Shown one piece after another: positions 26,548 to 35,543 of a stretch of 64,000 nucleotides of DNA. Both the position numbers and the translations under genes were made by a program. The DNA is from Bacillota bacterium (GTDB lineage: Bacteria > Bacillota > Clostridia > Acetivibrionales > DTU013): positions 124,001-188,000 of the forward strand of contig JAEZCO010000007.1 of NCBI GenBank assembly GCA_023433505.1, read 5' to 3'. Position 1 is the first letter of the stretch, and each line of letters opens with the position of its first letter. The notes beneath the pieces are model-generated. The model was given only the letters and a program-made list of their open reading frames with translations, was not told the DNA's origin and searched no databases.

Positions 26548-28905
26548 CTAGCCATATTTTTTTGAAGCCAGATTTAAAGTATATTCCCTGGGTGTAACGC
26601 CAAATTTCATTTTAAATAGCTTGTAGAAATAGCTTTCATTGTCTATTCCGATTTTGGGTATGATTTCATGGATGCTGAATCTGGAATTTTCCAGCCATTC
26701 CACCGCTTTGTTCATTCTGACCTCGTTTAAATAATCCGTAACGGACATTTTGGTGACAGCCTTAAACACTCTTGCGGTGTGTTTGGAAGACATGTTCAGC
26801 TTTGATGAAATTTGAGGCAGGTATAGCCCGCTGTCGAAATAATTGGCATGAATGATGTCCTTGACAGCTTCCGCAAGGGCGAGCTGCTTTTCATTTTCCA
26901 CCGCTCCGGTGCGGTTGACCACCACTGTCAGCAAAGTTATTATTTGAGACTGCAGCCGGTCAAGTGTCTGCATTTCCAGCAGCTCCGCCGAAAGCAGGTT
27001 GAAATTAACAAACACGGGCTCCACTCTTTGCGCATTTAATTCGTCCACCGCAGCTTTGACCGTATTTATCAGCTGCAACAGAGCCAAAATGATGTTGCTG
27101 TAGTTGAGCTTTGCAATCTCTTCGAAAATATCACCGAGGGTCTCCTTGATGTACTCTATATTTCCGACCTTTATCTCCTGTGCCAGTTTTCTTTCAAGGA
27201 CGGCTTTAAACCCTGCCTCCCCGTTCTTTATATTCATGCTTACTCTGTTCCGGGTGATAATGCATCCGTCTCCAAGAACAAACCTGTACATGGAAATGTC
27301 CAACGCCTCTTTATATAACCGCGTAAGCTCTTTTACATCGTGACTGCACCCGCTGACGGAAACGGAAACCGTTATTTTAAAATGATTGAAAATAATCTCC
27401 TGGGCCTGCTTTATCATTTCCTCCATTTTATGGAGCATATCCTCTTCTCCGTTTCCGGCGTTCATGATAATGATCATCTGGTCGCTCTTTAAATCCACAG
27501 CCTCGCTGGCATACGCACCCGACAATGTTTCCGATACGATGTTGATAATGGCAAACCGGTATAAATCCTTGTCCTTATTGTTGTATTTTTCGGTATAACC
27601 CGCATAATCGTCGATTTTAATGACACAAACGGCAAAAGCTTCTTCACTCGAAAGTGCGACGCCCTTTTCCTTTCTCATCGCTTCAAATTCGTCTTTTGAT
27701 ACCGAATAGCTGTCTGTCAGCAGTTCCCGCAGAAAATAATTCTTCATGATCCCCTTGTCGGACGTTTTCTCCGCTTTGTACTGGTCCAATTGTGCCAGGG
27801 AATAATTGTACACCTCGTTTAAAAAAGAGATTTCATCCACCTCCTTTTGGCTGTCTACAGGGATATTACCCGTCTTCAGCAGTCTGACAAGCTTGCCTAT
27901 GGGATGATAGATGGACCTTGAAATCTTGAAGGTAAATATAAATGAAAAGACGATAAACGCCAGGGTAATAAGGATAAAATTGTTCTTCATCTGACGGACA
28001 CTTTTAAAAACCTCGTCATAGGGCTGTGTTTTTATCAATACCCATTTGCCATTATCTGCATCCATATATGTAATCAGGTATTTTTTTCCGTCAATTACCC
28101 TGTCAAAGATCCCCCAGGTATTGTCTTCGCCGGCCCTTATATAATTTTTATAATTCATCTCCAATAAATCGCCGAACTCGTCGTTGCCGGAACTTCCAAT
28201 GAACTTTCCGCGGTTATCCATTATGAATATTTTATCCAGCCGGTTCTCCTCAACCATGTTCAATTCACGGATATTTTTTAACAGCCAGTCCGCATCACAG
28301 TTGATAATAACGGCTCCATTCATGCGGCCGTCGCTTAGCGTAAAGTCATAAATAAAATAGGTGCATACATTTTTGGTCGTTGCAACGGATTTCCGGGTAT
28401 AGGTCATCTTTCTGTATAAGGGGACCAGCTTGGGAACCTCCTTATAGGATTTGATAAGTTCATCCAGGGATGCGTCCTCAAAGATGATTCCATCACTCAG
28501 GGTGGTATAATAGGTCCTGTTTTGTCCGTTATAAATATAAATTGAGTGGATGAAGGGATTGGTATTGACAATGGAAGTCTTTACCGTATCGATATCCCTA
28601 GCAGCCTCGGTGAAGTCAATATTTACACCGTCCTTCAGCCTTCGGATATTGGGATTGTAATACAATGAAAAGCATAGGCTGACAAGCATGTCATCCATAT
28701 AGTTTATATTAAACTTTATCTGGTTTAAAATCTTTTTATTTGCCGAATATTCATTCTTTATCACTTCGTTTTGAAAGGTATAGTAGGAGAGAAAGGAAAA
28801 AAACAGCAAGACGAGTATCATTCCAAGCATAACCCAAAGATAGATCCTGTTTAAATATTTTTTGGTCAAATATTTCCTGGATTGAATCATGGTTTTAATA
28901 TTCAC
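26548..28905 (-). CDS. Membrane-bound AraC/YesN-type sensor-regulator
   Basis: A 785-residue protein. TM1 at about 23-45, an extracellular Cache-like sensor (about 46-300), TM2 at about 303-323 (ILITLAFIVFSFIFTF), a cytoplasmic linker domain, and a C-terminal AraC double helix-turn-helix (about 675-785; LPQISSKLNMSSKHTARVFK and GIDNESYFYKLFKMKFGVTPREY). Such one-protein sensor-regulators detect sugars or binding proteins outside the cell and switch nearby transporter or glycosidase genes. It is divergent from the ARH-family gene at 29173, its most direct target candidate. Confidence 0.9.
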   Translation of the reverse strand: MNIKTMIQSRKYLTKKYLNRIYLWVMLGMILVLLFFSFLSYYTFQNEVIKNEYSANKKILNQIKFNINYMDDMLVSLCFSLYYNPNIRRLKDGVNIDFTEAARDIDTVKTSIVNTNPFIHSIYIYNGQNRTYYTTLSDGIIFEDASLDELIKSYKEVPKLVPLYRKMTYTRKSVATTKNVCTYFIYDFTLSDGRMNGAVIINCDADWLLKNIRELNMVEENRLDKIFIMDNRGKFIGSSGNDEFGDLLEMNYKNYIRAGEDNTWGIFDRVIDGKKYLITYMDADNGKWVLIKTQPYDEVFKSVRQMKNNFILITLAFIVFSFIFTFKISRSIYHPIGKLVRLLKTGNIPVDSQKEVDEISFLNEVYNYSLAQLDQYKAEKTSDKGIMKNYFLRELLTDSYSVSKDEFEAMRKEKGVALSSEEAFAVCVIKIDDYAGYTEKYNNKDKDLYRFAIINIVSETLSGAYASEAVDLKSDQMIIIMNAGNGEEDMLHKMEEMIKQAQEIIFNHFKITVSVSVSGCSHDVKELTRLYKEALDISMYRFVLGDGCIITRNRVSMNIKNGEAGFKAVLERKLAQEIKVGNIEYIKETLGDIFEEIAKLNYSNIILALLQLINTVKAAVDELNAQRVEPVFVNFNLLSAELLEMQTLDRLQSQIITLLTVVVNRTGAVENEKQLALAEAVKDIIHANYFDSGLYLPQISSKLNMSSKHTARVFKAVTKMSVTDYLNEVRMNKAVEWLENSRFSIHEIIPKIGIDNESYFYKLFKMKFGVTPREYTLNLASKKYG

Positions 28906-29172
28906 AAAAATTAATCCCCTTATATGGAATGGTGCGTGTGAGATAAAACATGAGCCATATAAATATTTTAGCAGAATCTGGGTTTCCGGTCAAATACCCT
29001 GTGATATCTTTTTCCGGATAAAATCCAGCGCCGCATAGGGGAGAAAATCAGCTTCACAGCATTCTAAATCTGATCGTTTCTGCACAGTTTTTGCCCTATT
29101 TTAAGAAGACCTAACCCATTCGCTCAGGTATACTGATTATTAGTTGGGTATTTAAAAAAACAGGAGAACAAT

Positions 29173-30498
29173 ATGCAAAAAGTATACTTACAATATGGCA
29201 ACAATTCCGGCAGAAGGATCCCCCTGGCGATAGAGCTGAGTCAATGCAGGGAGGAAGGAAAAGACATTGCGGAATATTCCCGGAAAGCTGAAAAAATATG
29301 GGATATTACGGATTTCAAGGATAGGGAGGCCGCAGCAAAAAGATTTTTGCGGGAAACGTATAATCTTCCGGTCGCAGAGAGCTTTCCATACTGTGAGCCC
29401 AATGGATATGACGAAATCCTGGCCCAGCTTCCGTCGAAATTCCCAACCGGTGGCAGGACAGCTTTGGCCGACAATCAGATATACGGCAAATTATACGGCG
29501 GTATCCTTGGAAGATGTGCAGGCTGCCTCCTGGGAAAGCCGGTAGAACAATGGTCCCGGGAAGATATTGCCGCATTGCTGAAAAGAATGAAAAAGGAAAG
29601 CTTCGACGATTATCTGCTGGAAACGGAAAACACGGGCTTTGAAGACGGGACAGCCCATCTTCCGGGTAAAATCGAACATATGCCCTTTGACGATGATATC
29701 GACTATGTAGTGCTGAACCTGCTGGTCCTTGAAAATTTCGGAAAGGATTTTACTGCAGAGGATGTAGGCGAATGCTGGCTAAACTACCTCTCTCTATTTT
29801 CCACCTTCTCTGCCGAACAAATTGCTTACAGGAATATAGCAAATTTAGTACTTCCTCCGGAATCCGCCACTTCCGCAAACCCATACAGAGAATGGATAGG
29901 AGCGCAGATACGGGCTGACGTATGGGGATACATCAATCCAGGCAACATGGAAAGAGCAGCTAAGCTCGCATACACCGACTCCTCCATAAGCCATGTGAAA
30001 AATGGGATCTATGCGTCTATGTTTAATGCGGCTATGATAGCAAAAGCCTATACAACCAATTGCATAGAAGATATTATAAGCGCGGCGCTTGACTATGTAC
30101 CAATGAAAAGCAGACTTGCAGAGGCAGTACAGGATTCATTGCTTTGGAGGAAAACAATACCCGGCTTTGAATCTGCACTTGATAGGATGTATGAAAAGTA
30201 CGGCCACTATTCGCCGGTTCACTCCATAAACAACGCCATTGTCTGCTGTCTTGCCCTTTTATACAGTGGAGGAGATTTTGAAAAGGCCATATCATATGCC
30301 GTATCCGCCGGACTGGATACCGATTGCAACGGAGCAACCGTAGGATCGGTAATGGGTATCCTACTGGGCGCTGAAAATCTTCCCCCAAAATGGATAGCTC
30401 CTTTTAACGATCTCTATCAATCGAATATATCGCAAATCGGAATGATAAAGATCTCCGGCATAGCCAAAAGACTGATGCAGCAAATGAATAATGGATAA
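29173..30498 (+). CDS. ADP-ribosylglycohydrolase (DraG/ARH)-fold protein, second copy
   Basis: A 441-residue protein with the same plan as 19950-21302: an N-terminal extension with FPYCEPNGYDEIL, then GGILGRCAGCLLGKPVEQW, the acidic metal cluster PFDDDIDYVVLNLLVL, and AGLDTDCNGATVGSVMGILLG. Both copies keep the Asp pairs expected for two Mg/Mn ions, so both should be active. ATG 29173 has AGGAGAACAAT before it. It is the only rightward gene between 14.1 and 52.6 kb, divergent from the membrane AraC sensor, and ends at a strong hairpin. Cytosolic; substrate unknown, possibly a ribosyl or other N/O-glycoside. Confidence 0.85.
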   Translation: MQKVYLQYGNNSGRRIPLAIELSQCREEGKDIAEYSRKAEKIWDITDFKDREAAAKRFLRETYNLPVAESFPYCEPNGYDEILAQLPSKFPTGGRTALADNQIYGKLYGGILGRCAGCLLGKPVEQWSREDIAALLKRMKKESFDDYLLETENTGFEDGTAHLPGKIEHMPFDDDIDYVVLNLLVLENFGKDFTAEDVGECWLNYLSLFSTFSAEQIAYRNIANLVLPPESATSANPYREWIGAQIRADVWGYINPGNMERAAKLAYTDSSISHVKNGIYASMFNAAMIAKAYTTNCIEDIISAALDYVPMKSRLAEAVQDSLLWRKTIPGFESALDRMYEKYGHYSPVHSINNAIVCCLALLYSGGDFEKAISYAVSAGLDTDCNGATVGSVMGILLGAENLPPKWIAPFNDLYQSNISQIGMIKISGIAKRLMQQMNNG

Positions 30499-30537
30499 AT
30501 AAATGCAGGGTAAAACCTCAGCAGCCCGAAAAACGCC

Positions 30538-30575
30538 AATAGCTGGGAGGATCTTCCTAAAGCCTCCCAGCTATT
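30538..30575. terminator. Bidirectional terminator-like hairpin
   Basis: A perfect 13-bp inverted repeat, AATAGCTGGGAGG (30538-30550) and CCTCCCAGCTATT (30563-30575), separates the convergent ARH gene and the beta-helix gene. On the minus strand GGCGTTTTT follows the stem; on the plus strand a T-rich tract lies about 25 bases on. It probably ends transcription of the long leftward operon. Confidence 0.75.
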
Positions 30576-30615
30576 GATCTTCATCTATGAAATTTTCATT
30601 TTTTTTCTCACCATA

Positions 30616-33600
30616 TCAAACAATTTCATTGAAACAGATGGACTTAAACGCGCACATACTGTCCTTGGAAAACCGGATATAAACATCGTGCACGCCATAA
30701 ACCATCTCCGGTAATTTCACCGGTACCTTCCGGAATGCATCGTACCCGCCGGTGTTTTTACAGTATAGCGTCCCGATTACAGGCCCTTCTTCATGATCAA
30801 GGCGGATGTACACCGTACCGTATCCGCCTTCCTGATTCCCGGCCGCATACTCGATTTCCGTCATGGCTTTGCCGCTGCCGAAATCAATGTTTGTGAATAT
30901 GCCGCAGCCTCTTTCCGTTACATGTGTTAAAACGCCGTTTTGAGTTCTGATGTAATCCGTGGTTTTGTAAAGATCGCCTGCATCAAGCTTTTCAGCCGCA
31001 TCCCTTGCCTTATGTGCAATCATCAACGGCTTCCCAATGCATAGCGTAACGCCATTGAGCGAAGCCTTCACCGTAATCTCCCCTTGCCCGGATTGAACGG
31101 CAGTTATTTGATTCCCTTTCACTGCAACGACCGTACTACCGGCCGTATATTCTATTTTCGCTTTTGACAGGTCTGCCTTACTGCCGTCGGACATAGTTCC
31201 CGAGATTTCTGCGTTCTGTGTTTCACCGACAAGCATTCCGTGCTTGAATGCAACGAAATCAATTTTCACGAGCGTTTGCGGTATAACGTCAACTTCAGCG
31301 ACGCAGCACTCTGTGACGCCATTTCTTTCAGCAGTCACTTCAATCCTTGCCGGCCCCTCGCTCTTGCCTGCTAAAGTTCCCATATCGTCCACTTCTGCAA
31401 ATCCATTCATTGCCTTATACTTACAATTTGTCGGGAAATCGTAATCTGCTGCAAATTGCCTGTACTGCGTCACAACGAAGGGCTTGATCTGCGCTTTTCC
31501 GCCAATAGCCAAAGCTCTTGGCAGATCACTTTCCGTGTAATCAACAATAGCCCCAACCCCGGACATGACCTCATCAATCAGAAAATAAACTGTGCTTTCC
31601 ATCATCTTTCCTTTGCTGTTGACTGTGGCTGTAAGTTTTGCGACGCCTTCTTTTTTTGCCGTAACTACACCGGCACATACTTCAGCATGATCGCTGTGCA
31701 TGCGGTAGGAAATTTCCGTATCGGGAATCTCCACGTAAAAAGCACCTGATGCAGTTCTGCCAAACATGCCGATGGCTATACTTTCTCCGCTTTTTATGGA
31801 TAGGGCGGAGCCTGCGATTTCCCTTCCGTCTGCTTTGAAAAAAAGATTGGCCGTCACTTCCTCTTTTACATACCTGAAATCCGGCAAAAGCCCGATTTCT
31901 CCACAGAGGATATCTTTGATCCCCAGCCGGTATGCGGGAGAATTATACCGAAGCCTGTAATCGGACCGGGCAGGATCCATAAACATCGGATCCTCCGTAG
32001 CGGTATTCCGGTCAAACCGGCCGCCGCGGAAATTCTGCCACTCCTGCAGGGTCCGGATATTTGGAACGCCGCCGTTGAAATATCCACCCTCATCCTTATA
32101 AAAGATATTCATGTCCGATGCTTTGAACCGGTTTTCAGGGAAATCGCCGTAACAGTCATAAAAATGGAAACCATAATTGTAAAAAATATTATTCACCGAG
32201 GAAATATCATGGTTGTAGTCCCCCGCCATCTCCTGCGTCAGCAGGGCGGCGCCGGATCTTTTGACATCGGCTGCAATATTATTCCTGAATACATTCTCAA
32301 TGCCTTTGCCAAAGATCATTCCGTTGACTTTCCCCCCGCCGTGATGGTTAAACCTGTTAATCAGGTTATACGCCACGTCGTAACCGTCCGCCGCGTCATC
32401 CAGGTAAATGCCGAAGCCGAAAGAAAACTTCACGTCAAAATCATGCATCCAGTTATGGGCAATAACGTTGCAATGCCTTTTGTCAGTGCTCCCCGCTCCC
32501 CAGGAATTAATGGCGCCGGAATCCTGCGAATCATTGTTCAGGGCATACATCCGGTTATATTGGACGATATTGTTTTTGGTATGCAGAAATTCACGGACGT
32601 TCCCTCTGGTAATTGTCTCTTCTCCCACCTTATGTCCGATAAGGATCCCGGGGCGAAGCTCTTTGATATTAATGCCATACCTCGGCATGTGGTGTATTTC
32701 GTTGTGCATCACCACGTTGTCCCCGGATTCCTCAATAGCGATCCCTGCGCCGAAACCAACCGCCAAGCCGCCGTTATAAATATGATTGTTAAAAATAACA
32801 TGCCCCCGGTTAATATCGTTCCGTGACAGGTTGTTCCCCGTAAGCATGACACCCGTATGTCCGAAATTGCTTATTTCACAGTTTTTCACGGCATTGTTCC
32901 TGCAGGTATTGTTTATATGGATACCATGTCCGCCCACATGATGGATACGGCATGAAGCAATTTCTATATTTGCGGCGCAGTCCATCCGTATGCCTGACTT
33001 TTCGGCATTCTGCAGTTCAATATTTTCAAAGATGATGTTCCTGGCATAAACATCGGTGTATGACGGCACAAATTCAACCAGGTGATCCACCTTTGAAACA
33101 ATAATGGTTTGCTCTTCAATGGGCATGTTCCTGGGTTTATAGTATAAATAGCCTTCTTCTTTATCGGCATAAAACTCACCGGGTTCATCCAGGAGCTCTC
33201 TGGCGCCTTTGAAATAGTACCTTGAGCCCGTTCCCAGATTGTACAGCACTTCTTCCGTCAAATAAACGGTTTTTGTACCGTAGGCGATTTCCTTCACCGG
33301 TATCTCCTGGGTAAACCAGTTCCATTCTCCGGTATCTCCGCCCGGCCAGATGTATACCCGAAGCTCGTCGAGCTTCTTGATCTCCGGAAGGTTCTCCGTA
33401 AAAATAAAGCTTGATTTGTATTCCTTCCCCGGCCGCCCCACTACCTGGCTGTAGTCATGGTTGGGATACCTGGCCAGATTTCCTTTTACATTGTTTTCGG
33501 TCAGCATTTCAAACTGCCGTCCCTGTTCCATTTTTGCGCGGAAAATGCCGTTTTCCGAAGCCTCCCATCCTTTGACCTTCCACCCGCCCTTGATTACGGG

Positions 33601-34335
33601 TACTTCGTCCGGATAAGCTCTATAAACCACCTTGTTGAAGTTTTTTCCGCTGTCCTTCTCGGTAAAACGCAGGGGTTCGTCAAGAAAATAATCCCCGCCC
33701 CGCAGGGTAACGACAATATCCCCTTTTGCGTCATCAACCCTGCCCCTGACAACGGACTTGACTTTTTCCAGCGTCCTATAGGGCTTTTCAAAACTTCCGT
33801 CATCCTGATCATCACCTTCGGGTGAAACAAAGATGTATGAGGCTTCCCCGGGAGTACCCACGGTTTTCAGGTATTGGACATACTGCTGCAGCGCCCTGCT
33901 TTCAGCCATACTCTTGACATCCAGCCGGCTGAATAAAATATAATCCTCTCCGGTACAAACATATCTTTTAAAAAATATCGCGGCATCTTCTCCGGCAACA
34001 TAAATATCCTTATCCACGCATAGGATTTCGCCTGCCAGCGCAATTTTTTTACCGTCCAGGCTTGCCTGCTGGCGTCTCGCATCGAGCTTAATGTGCCTGC
34101 TCCCCTGAAAAAGCTCGGCAATCCTCATCCTATGATCAAATCTATAATCAAAATAAAATATGTCCGCATATACCTCAAGCGGAACATAGACCCGCTCCCT
34201 TTTAATTACCGGTTTACCCGCTTTCTTTATTTCATTATATGCATACAAAAAATGACGATCAAAAAAGGAAAGAACAGTTTCTTCCTTCATCTGGTCCATG
34301 GTTAGCAAAAACACCGCCCCCGTCAGTATAGCCAT
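30616..34335 (-). CDS. Very large right-handed beta-helix protein with Ig-like C-terminus; N-terminus possibly frameshifted
   Basis: 1239 residues in the open frame. About 30-160 resembles a copper-amine-oxidase-N/stalk-like domain (RERVYVPLEVYADIFYF). From about 168 a GH141/GH120-like beta-helix begins (YIFVSPEGDDQDDGSFEKPYRTLEKV, LRGGDYFLDEPLRFTEKDSG, VIKGGWKVKGW), with LLDEPGEFYADKEEGYLYY. About 840-1100 carries Ig/BIg2-like repeats, and the end a beta-sandwich. No signal peptide is visible at the open-frame start and no SD precedes ATG 34335. Another frame just upstream encodes a hydrophobic stretch (LILVHRVLVLMPSVFF) running into VDRVLKING, which would join at the GGGGG at 34316-34320 if one base were gained or lost. 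So the true start may lie near 34420 and the gene be frameshifted. Confidence 0.7.
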   Translation of the reverse strand: MAILTGAVFLLTMDQMKEETVLSFFDRHFLYAYNEIKKAGKPVIKRERVYVPLEVYADIFYFDYRFDHRMRIAELFQGSRHIKLDARRQQASLDGKKIALAGEILCVDKDIYVAGEDAAIFFKRYVCTGEDYILFSRLDVKSMAESRALQQYVQYLKTVGTPGEASYIFVSPEGDDQDDGSFEKPYRTLEKVKSVVRGRVDDAKGDIVVTLRGGDYFLDEPLRFTEKDSGKNFNKVVYRAYPDEVPVIKGGWKVKGWEASENGIFRAKMEQGRQFEMLTENNVKGNLARYPNHDYSQVVGRPGKEYKSSFIFTENLPEIKKLDELRVYIWPGGDTGEWNWFTQEIPVKEIAYGTKTVYLTEEVLYNLGTGSRYYFKGARELLDEPGEFYADKEEGYLYYKPRNMPIEEQTIIVSKVDHLVEFVPSYTDVYARNIIFENIELQNAEKSGIRMDCAANIEIASCRIHHVGGHGIHINNTCRNNAVKNCEISNFGHTGVMLTGNNLSRNDINRGHVIFNNHIYNGGLAVGFGAGIAIEESGDNVVMHNEIHHMPRYGINIKELRPGILIGHKVGEETITRGNVREFLHTKNNIVQYNRMYALNNDSQDSGAINSWGAGSTDKRHCNVIAHNWMHDFDVKFSFGFGIYLDDAADGYDVAYNLINRFNHHGGGKVNGMIFGKGIENVFRNNIAADVKRSGAALLTQEMAGDYNHDISSVNNIFYNYGFHFYDCYGDFPENRFKASDMNIFYKDEGGYFNGGVPNIRTLQEWQNFRGGRFDRNTATEDPMFMDPARSDYRLRYNSPAYRLGIKDILCGEIGLLPDFRYVKEEVTANLFFKADGREIAGSALSIKSGESIAIGMFGRTASGAFYVEIPDTEISYRMHSDHAEVCAGVVTAKKEGVAKLTATVNSKGKMMESTVYFLIDEVMSGVGAIVDYTESDLPRALAIGGKAQIKPFVVTQYRQFAADYDFPTNCKYKAMNGFAEVDDMGTLAGKSEGPARIEVTAERNGVTECCVAEVDVIPQTLVKIDFVAFKHGMLVGETQNAEISGTMSDGSKADLSKAKIEYTAGSTVVAVKGNQITAVQSGQGEITVKASLNGVTLCIGKPLMIAHKARDAAEKLDAGDLYKTTDYIRTQNGVLTHVTERGCGIFTNIDFGSGKAMTEIEYAAGNQEGGYGTVYIRLDHEEGPVIGTLYCKNTGGYDAFRKVPVKLPEMVYGVHDVYIRFSKDSMCAFKSICFNEIV

Positions 34336-34445
34336 TAATTTTCAATACTCTGTCAACGAAGAAAACTGATGGCATCAAGACCAATACCCGATGAACAAGT
34401 ATCAGTCCCGACGCATTTTGAATAAAATCAGGCTTATCACCTTTT

Positions 34446-35408
34446 CTAGAAAGTAATTCCGCTTCTTTCAATCCCCTGAATGAAATATTTCTGTCCGACC
34501 AGAAAAATCAGGAGGATGGGCGCCATCACAATCAGTGTCCCGATATTCTGAACCGTTGAGAATACAATCCGGTCGGTACCGACGGAAGTGATAATATTCA
34601 TCACGGCATTGACAACCGTTTGCTTTTGGCTGAAGAATATCGACGAATAGGTGATATCCGTCCATTGCCAGCAGAATGAGAATAAAAATACCGTCAGCAT
34701 GCTTGAAAAGGCATTTGGCATCATGATCAGGAAATAGGTCCTGAAATATCCGTTACCGTCGATGTAGGCCGCTTCCTCCAGCTCTTTGGGCATACCTCTG
34801 TAAAACTGCCGCAAAATGTAAATATACAAACCGTTTTTGAGGCCAAGCCCGGACAAGGATAGAATTACATTGGGCCCTACCGTGTCAATCAGCGAGGTTT
34901 TAATAAAAAGCAAATTAAAATTTCTGAATTTCAAATAGTAGGGCAAAAGCTCCGTCGTAAACGGTACAAGCATGGTGAAAATCACAAGGAAAAAGATAAG
35001 ATTCACGCCCGGTACCTTGAACCTGGCAAAACCATATCCGACGAAGGAGCATATCATCACCTGGATAATAGCCGTGACAAAGGAAATCAGTAGGCTGTTT
35101 CCAAATGCCGACGGGATATTCATGGCTTTGACGGCCCTGTTCCAAAAGTAAAGCGAGAAGGTTTTCGGTATAAATTTTACGGTAGAATCCGACAAATCCT
35201 CCAGACTCATAAACGAAGTGATCAATTTCACAAAATACGGATAGATGATCATAAAAGCCAATCCGAAAATAATAATGTAAATTAGTGAAAGTGACAGAAA
35301 TCTGCCTGATTTCCGTATTAAAAAGGCTTTCGAAAACTTCTTTTTTACATATTTTGTAATGTTTTCTAGCTGTATGTCTTTTTTCTTTTTGTTTATTCCG
35401 GTACTCAT
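34446..35408 (-). CDS. Carbohydrate ABC transporter permease (MalG type)
   Basis: A 320-residue inner-membrane protein with six predicted spans after a lysine-rich N-terminus. The EAA loop that docks the ATPase reads ELEEAAYIDGNGYFRTYFLI, ending in MMPN. The start is ATG 35408 with AAGGAGGG. It pairs with the permease at 37142 and binding protein at 35544. The gene order permease-binding protein-permease is unusual for this family, where the two permeases normally adjoin. No ATPase is encoded nearby; a shared MsmX-like ATPase is expected. Confidence 0.9.
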   Translation of the reverse strand: MSTGINKKKKDIQLENITKYVKKKFSKAFLIRKSGRFLSLSLIYIIIFGLAFMIIYPYFVKLITSFMSLEDLSDSTVKFIPKTFSLYFWNRAVKAMNIPSAFGNSLLISFVTAIIQVMICSFVGYGFARFKVPGVNLIFFLVIFTMLVPFTTELLPYYLKFRNFNLLFIKTSLIDTVGPNVILSLSGLGLKNGLYIYILRQFYRGMPKELEEAAYIDGNGYFRTYFLIMMPNAFSSMLTVFLFSFCWQWTDITYSSIFFSQKQTVVNAVMNIITSVGTDRIVFSTVQNIGTLIVMAPILLIFLVGQKYFIQGIERSGITF

Positions 35409-35475
35409 TCAATCCCTCCTTGCGCAGCCCTCTGGAATACCCTTGCCGCTGATTAGACCGAAGATTTTGTGTAGA

Positions 35476-35507
35476 GGTATGCTGCCATACTCCTCCGGCA
35501 GCATACC
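35476..35507 (-). terminator. Intercistronic hairpin between binding-protein and permease genes
   Basis: GGTATGCTGCC (35476-35486) and GGCAGCATACC (35497-35507) form a perfect 11-bp stem with a 10-base loop, just after the binding-protein stop. No T-run follows. In such operons, hairpins of this kind protect the binding-protein mRNA and reduce expression of later genes. Confidence 0.6.
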
Positions 35508-35543
35508 CTCCATCAACTGATTTTAAAAGATGCAGCAGCGGAA

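Noticed and set aside
32164..32826. A 220-codon rightward frame within the beta-helix gene.
   Set aside because: It is antisense to Asn- and Ile-rich beta-helix repeats, which produce long open antisense frames by codon bias; no SD or known domain.
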